Origin: Variovorax atrisoli 110B
GTDB lineage: Bacteria; Pseudomonadota; Gammaproteobacteria; Burkholderiales; Burkholderiaceae_C
Length of the DNA stretch: 64,000 nucleotides
NCBI RefSeq assembly: GCF_000382045.1
Contig: NZ_KB907467.1
Coordinates: forward strand, 45,768-109,767
Direction of reading: 5' to 3'
In this document: in pieces, positions 63,118 through 64,000 of the stretch
Numbering within the stretch: position 1 is the stretch's first letter
Layout of the letters: each line of letters opens with the position of its first letter
Notes under the pieces: generated by a model
Told to the model about the DNA's origin: nothing
Databases searched by the model: none
The model's input: the letters and a program-made list of their open reading frames with translations, nothing else
Position numbers and translations under genes: made by a program

Positions 63118-63970
63118 AGTTCGGCTTCGTTGCGAAACACCGAGGGCGTGGCCGTTGGCAATGATGTGTGAGGCGCTCGGTGTCTCGCGAAGCGGCTTTC
63201 ATGCGTGGCTCAGCAGGCCCCGAAGCCAACGCAGTCTGGAAGACGAGGTGCTCGGCAGCCAGGTGCGTCAGAGCTTCCTGGGCAGCGACCGCACCTATGG
63301 CGCCCGGCGCGTGTGGCATGACGTGCTGGCACTGGGTCAAAGATGCGGACTGCATCGCGTTGAACGGCTCATGCGTGAACAAGCCCTGCGTGCGAGGCCA
63401 CGACGCCGAGGCTTTCCGCAAGACCGAGGTCAGCGCGGCGCTATCGCCGACAACGTGTTGGACCGTCAGTTCCAGGCTGATGCGCCCAACCAGAAGTGGG
63501 TGGCCGACTTCACGTACATCTGGACGGCCGAGGGCTGGCTGTATGCCGCTGCGGTGCTCGACCTGTACTCACGTCGCATCGTCGGCTGGTCGATGCAGGA
63601 CAGCATGACCTCGCAGCTCGTGGCCGATGCGCTGATGATGGCAGTGTGGCGCCGGGGCAAGCCGGTCGCGTTGCTGCATCACTCCGACCAAGGAAGCCAA
63701 TACACCAGCGAGCGCTTCCAGGAGCTGCTCAAGGAGCAAGGCATCACCTGCAGCATGAGCCGCGCGGGCGAGGTCTGGGACAACTCGGCCCTGGAGAGCT
63801 TCTTCAGTTCACTGAAGACTGAGCGCACAGCCAGAAAGGTTTACCGGTGCAGAGAACAGGCCCGCGCCGACGTGTTCGACTACATCGAGCGGTTCTACAA
63901 CCCGACGCGCCGTCATTCGACGCTCGGCTACGTCAGTCCGGTAGAGTTCGAGAAAGCTCAAAAAGCTTAG
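63114..63970 (+). CDS. IS3-family transposase OrfB (integrase core), one-base frameshift at the 5' end
   Basis: The 3' part (from 63155) encodes a DDE integrase-core transposase: QKWVADFTYIW with the first aspartate, YAAAVLDLYSRRIVGWSMQD with the next, and the Glu in DNSALESFFSSLKTE. It ends RRHSTLGYVSPVEFEKAQKA. The natural start VKFGFVAKHRG (GTG at 63114) is in the previous frame and runs to a stop a few codons later (RGRWQ). Adding one G at the GGG near 63144 would join it to WPLAMMCEALGVSRSGFHAW. This copy is therefore probably inactive, or the sequence has an error. Confidence 0.85.
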
Positions 63971-64000
63971 GTCGGTGTCTATGAGACCGGCAGCAGCCCA

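Larger units (their letters stand above)
62763..64000 (+). mobile_element. Complete IS3-family insertion sequence with 27 bp terminal repeats
   Basis: The left end TGGGCTGCTGCCGGTTTCAA at 62763-62782 continues AGACACC to 62789. The reverse complement of 63974-64000 (TGGGCTGCTGCCGGTCTCAT, then AGACACC) matches it with two differences in 27. The element is 1238 bp and ends exactly at the window edge, so a target duplication cannot be checked. It carries orfA (62824-63117) and a frameshifted orfB. Its length and two-ORF layout fit the IS3 family. Confidence 0.92.

Overview
The window is high-GC DNA with short intergenic gaps and the gene content of a betaproteobacterium. The peptide-type ABC importer, DUF4331/TonB block, PolB and dispersed intercistronic repeats point to the Comamonadaceae, perhaps Variovorax or a relative. 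That assignment is inferred from gene types, not from a marker gene. Nothing here is an rRNA, tRNA or CRISPR array. Codon-level reading recovered several features that simple ORF calling misses: a sensor cut by the left edge, a 52-residue VirB7-like lipoprotein, the restored 3' end of a pabAB fusion, and the frame-restored 5' ends of an AraC-family gene and an IS3 transposase.

1-21.8 kb is a chromosomal catabolic block. Thirteen closely spaced minus-strand genes run from a haloacid dehalogenase (17228) down to 1273. They encode three FAD-dependent amine/amino-acid oxidoreductases, two aldehyde dehydrogenases, a cupin, a tartrate-dehydrogenase-like enzyme, a GNAT protein and a complete Dpp-type ABC importer. 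Divergent plus-strand genes encode a second GNAT paralogue, a 2-hydroxyacid dehydrogenase, a class III aminotransferase and an Lrp/AsnC regulator. Together they suggest uptake of a small nitrogenous compound, its oxidation to an aldehyde and then an acid, and transamination. The substrate is not established. Three related ~90 bp repeats sit just 3' of stop codons inside the transporter part of this operon.

22-35 kb holds DNA polymerase II, two hypothetical genes, a DMT exporter with a divergent LysR regulator, and a TonB receptor facing a minus-strand block (DUF4331 protein, lipoprotein, TPR protein, HupE/UreJ-like membrane protein). A beta-carbonic anhydrase follows. The TonB-HupE set resembles an envelope metal-acquisition module.

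35.7-50.6 kb is a VirB/VirD4 (MPF-T) conjugation locus: LPD7 protein, VirD4, VirB11-10-9-8-7-6, a small Eex-position protein, VirB5-4-3-2 and a coiled-coil exported protein. It is transcribed leftward from a 126 bp gap that also serves a rightward ParA-KorB/ParB pair. This marks an integrated conjugative element or plasmid. No complete relaxase, integrase or VirB1 is visible.

50.6-56.6 kb is accessory cargo: a frameshifted GlxA-type AraC regulator, a LuxR/LuxI pair, a DMT exporter and a fused aminodeoxychorismate synthase (PabAB). The PabAB reading frame is broken at a run of seven C. Near-identical 20 bp lux-box-like sites lie ~65-70 bp upstream of both luxI and pabAB, which suggests quorum control of p-aminobenzoate-type metabolism and export.

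57.0-62.5 kb has a visibly lower GC content and no obvious housekeeping genes. It encodes a caspase-like (clan CD) protein, an 811-residue P-loop ATPase with a large uncharacterised N-terminal half, a tightly coupled 341-residue partner of unknown family, and a PD-(D/E)XK nuclease whose end runs into an IS66 remnant. This is the best candidate for an undescribed conflict or defence system. A complete IS3-family element with a frameshifted orfB closes the window exactly at base 64000.
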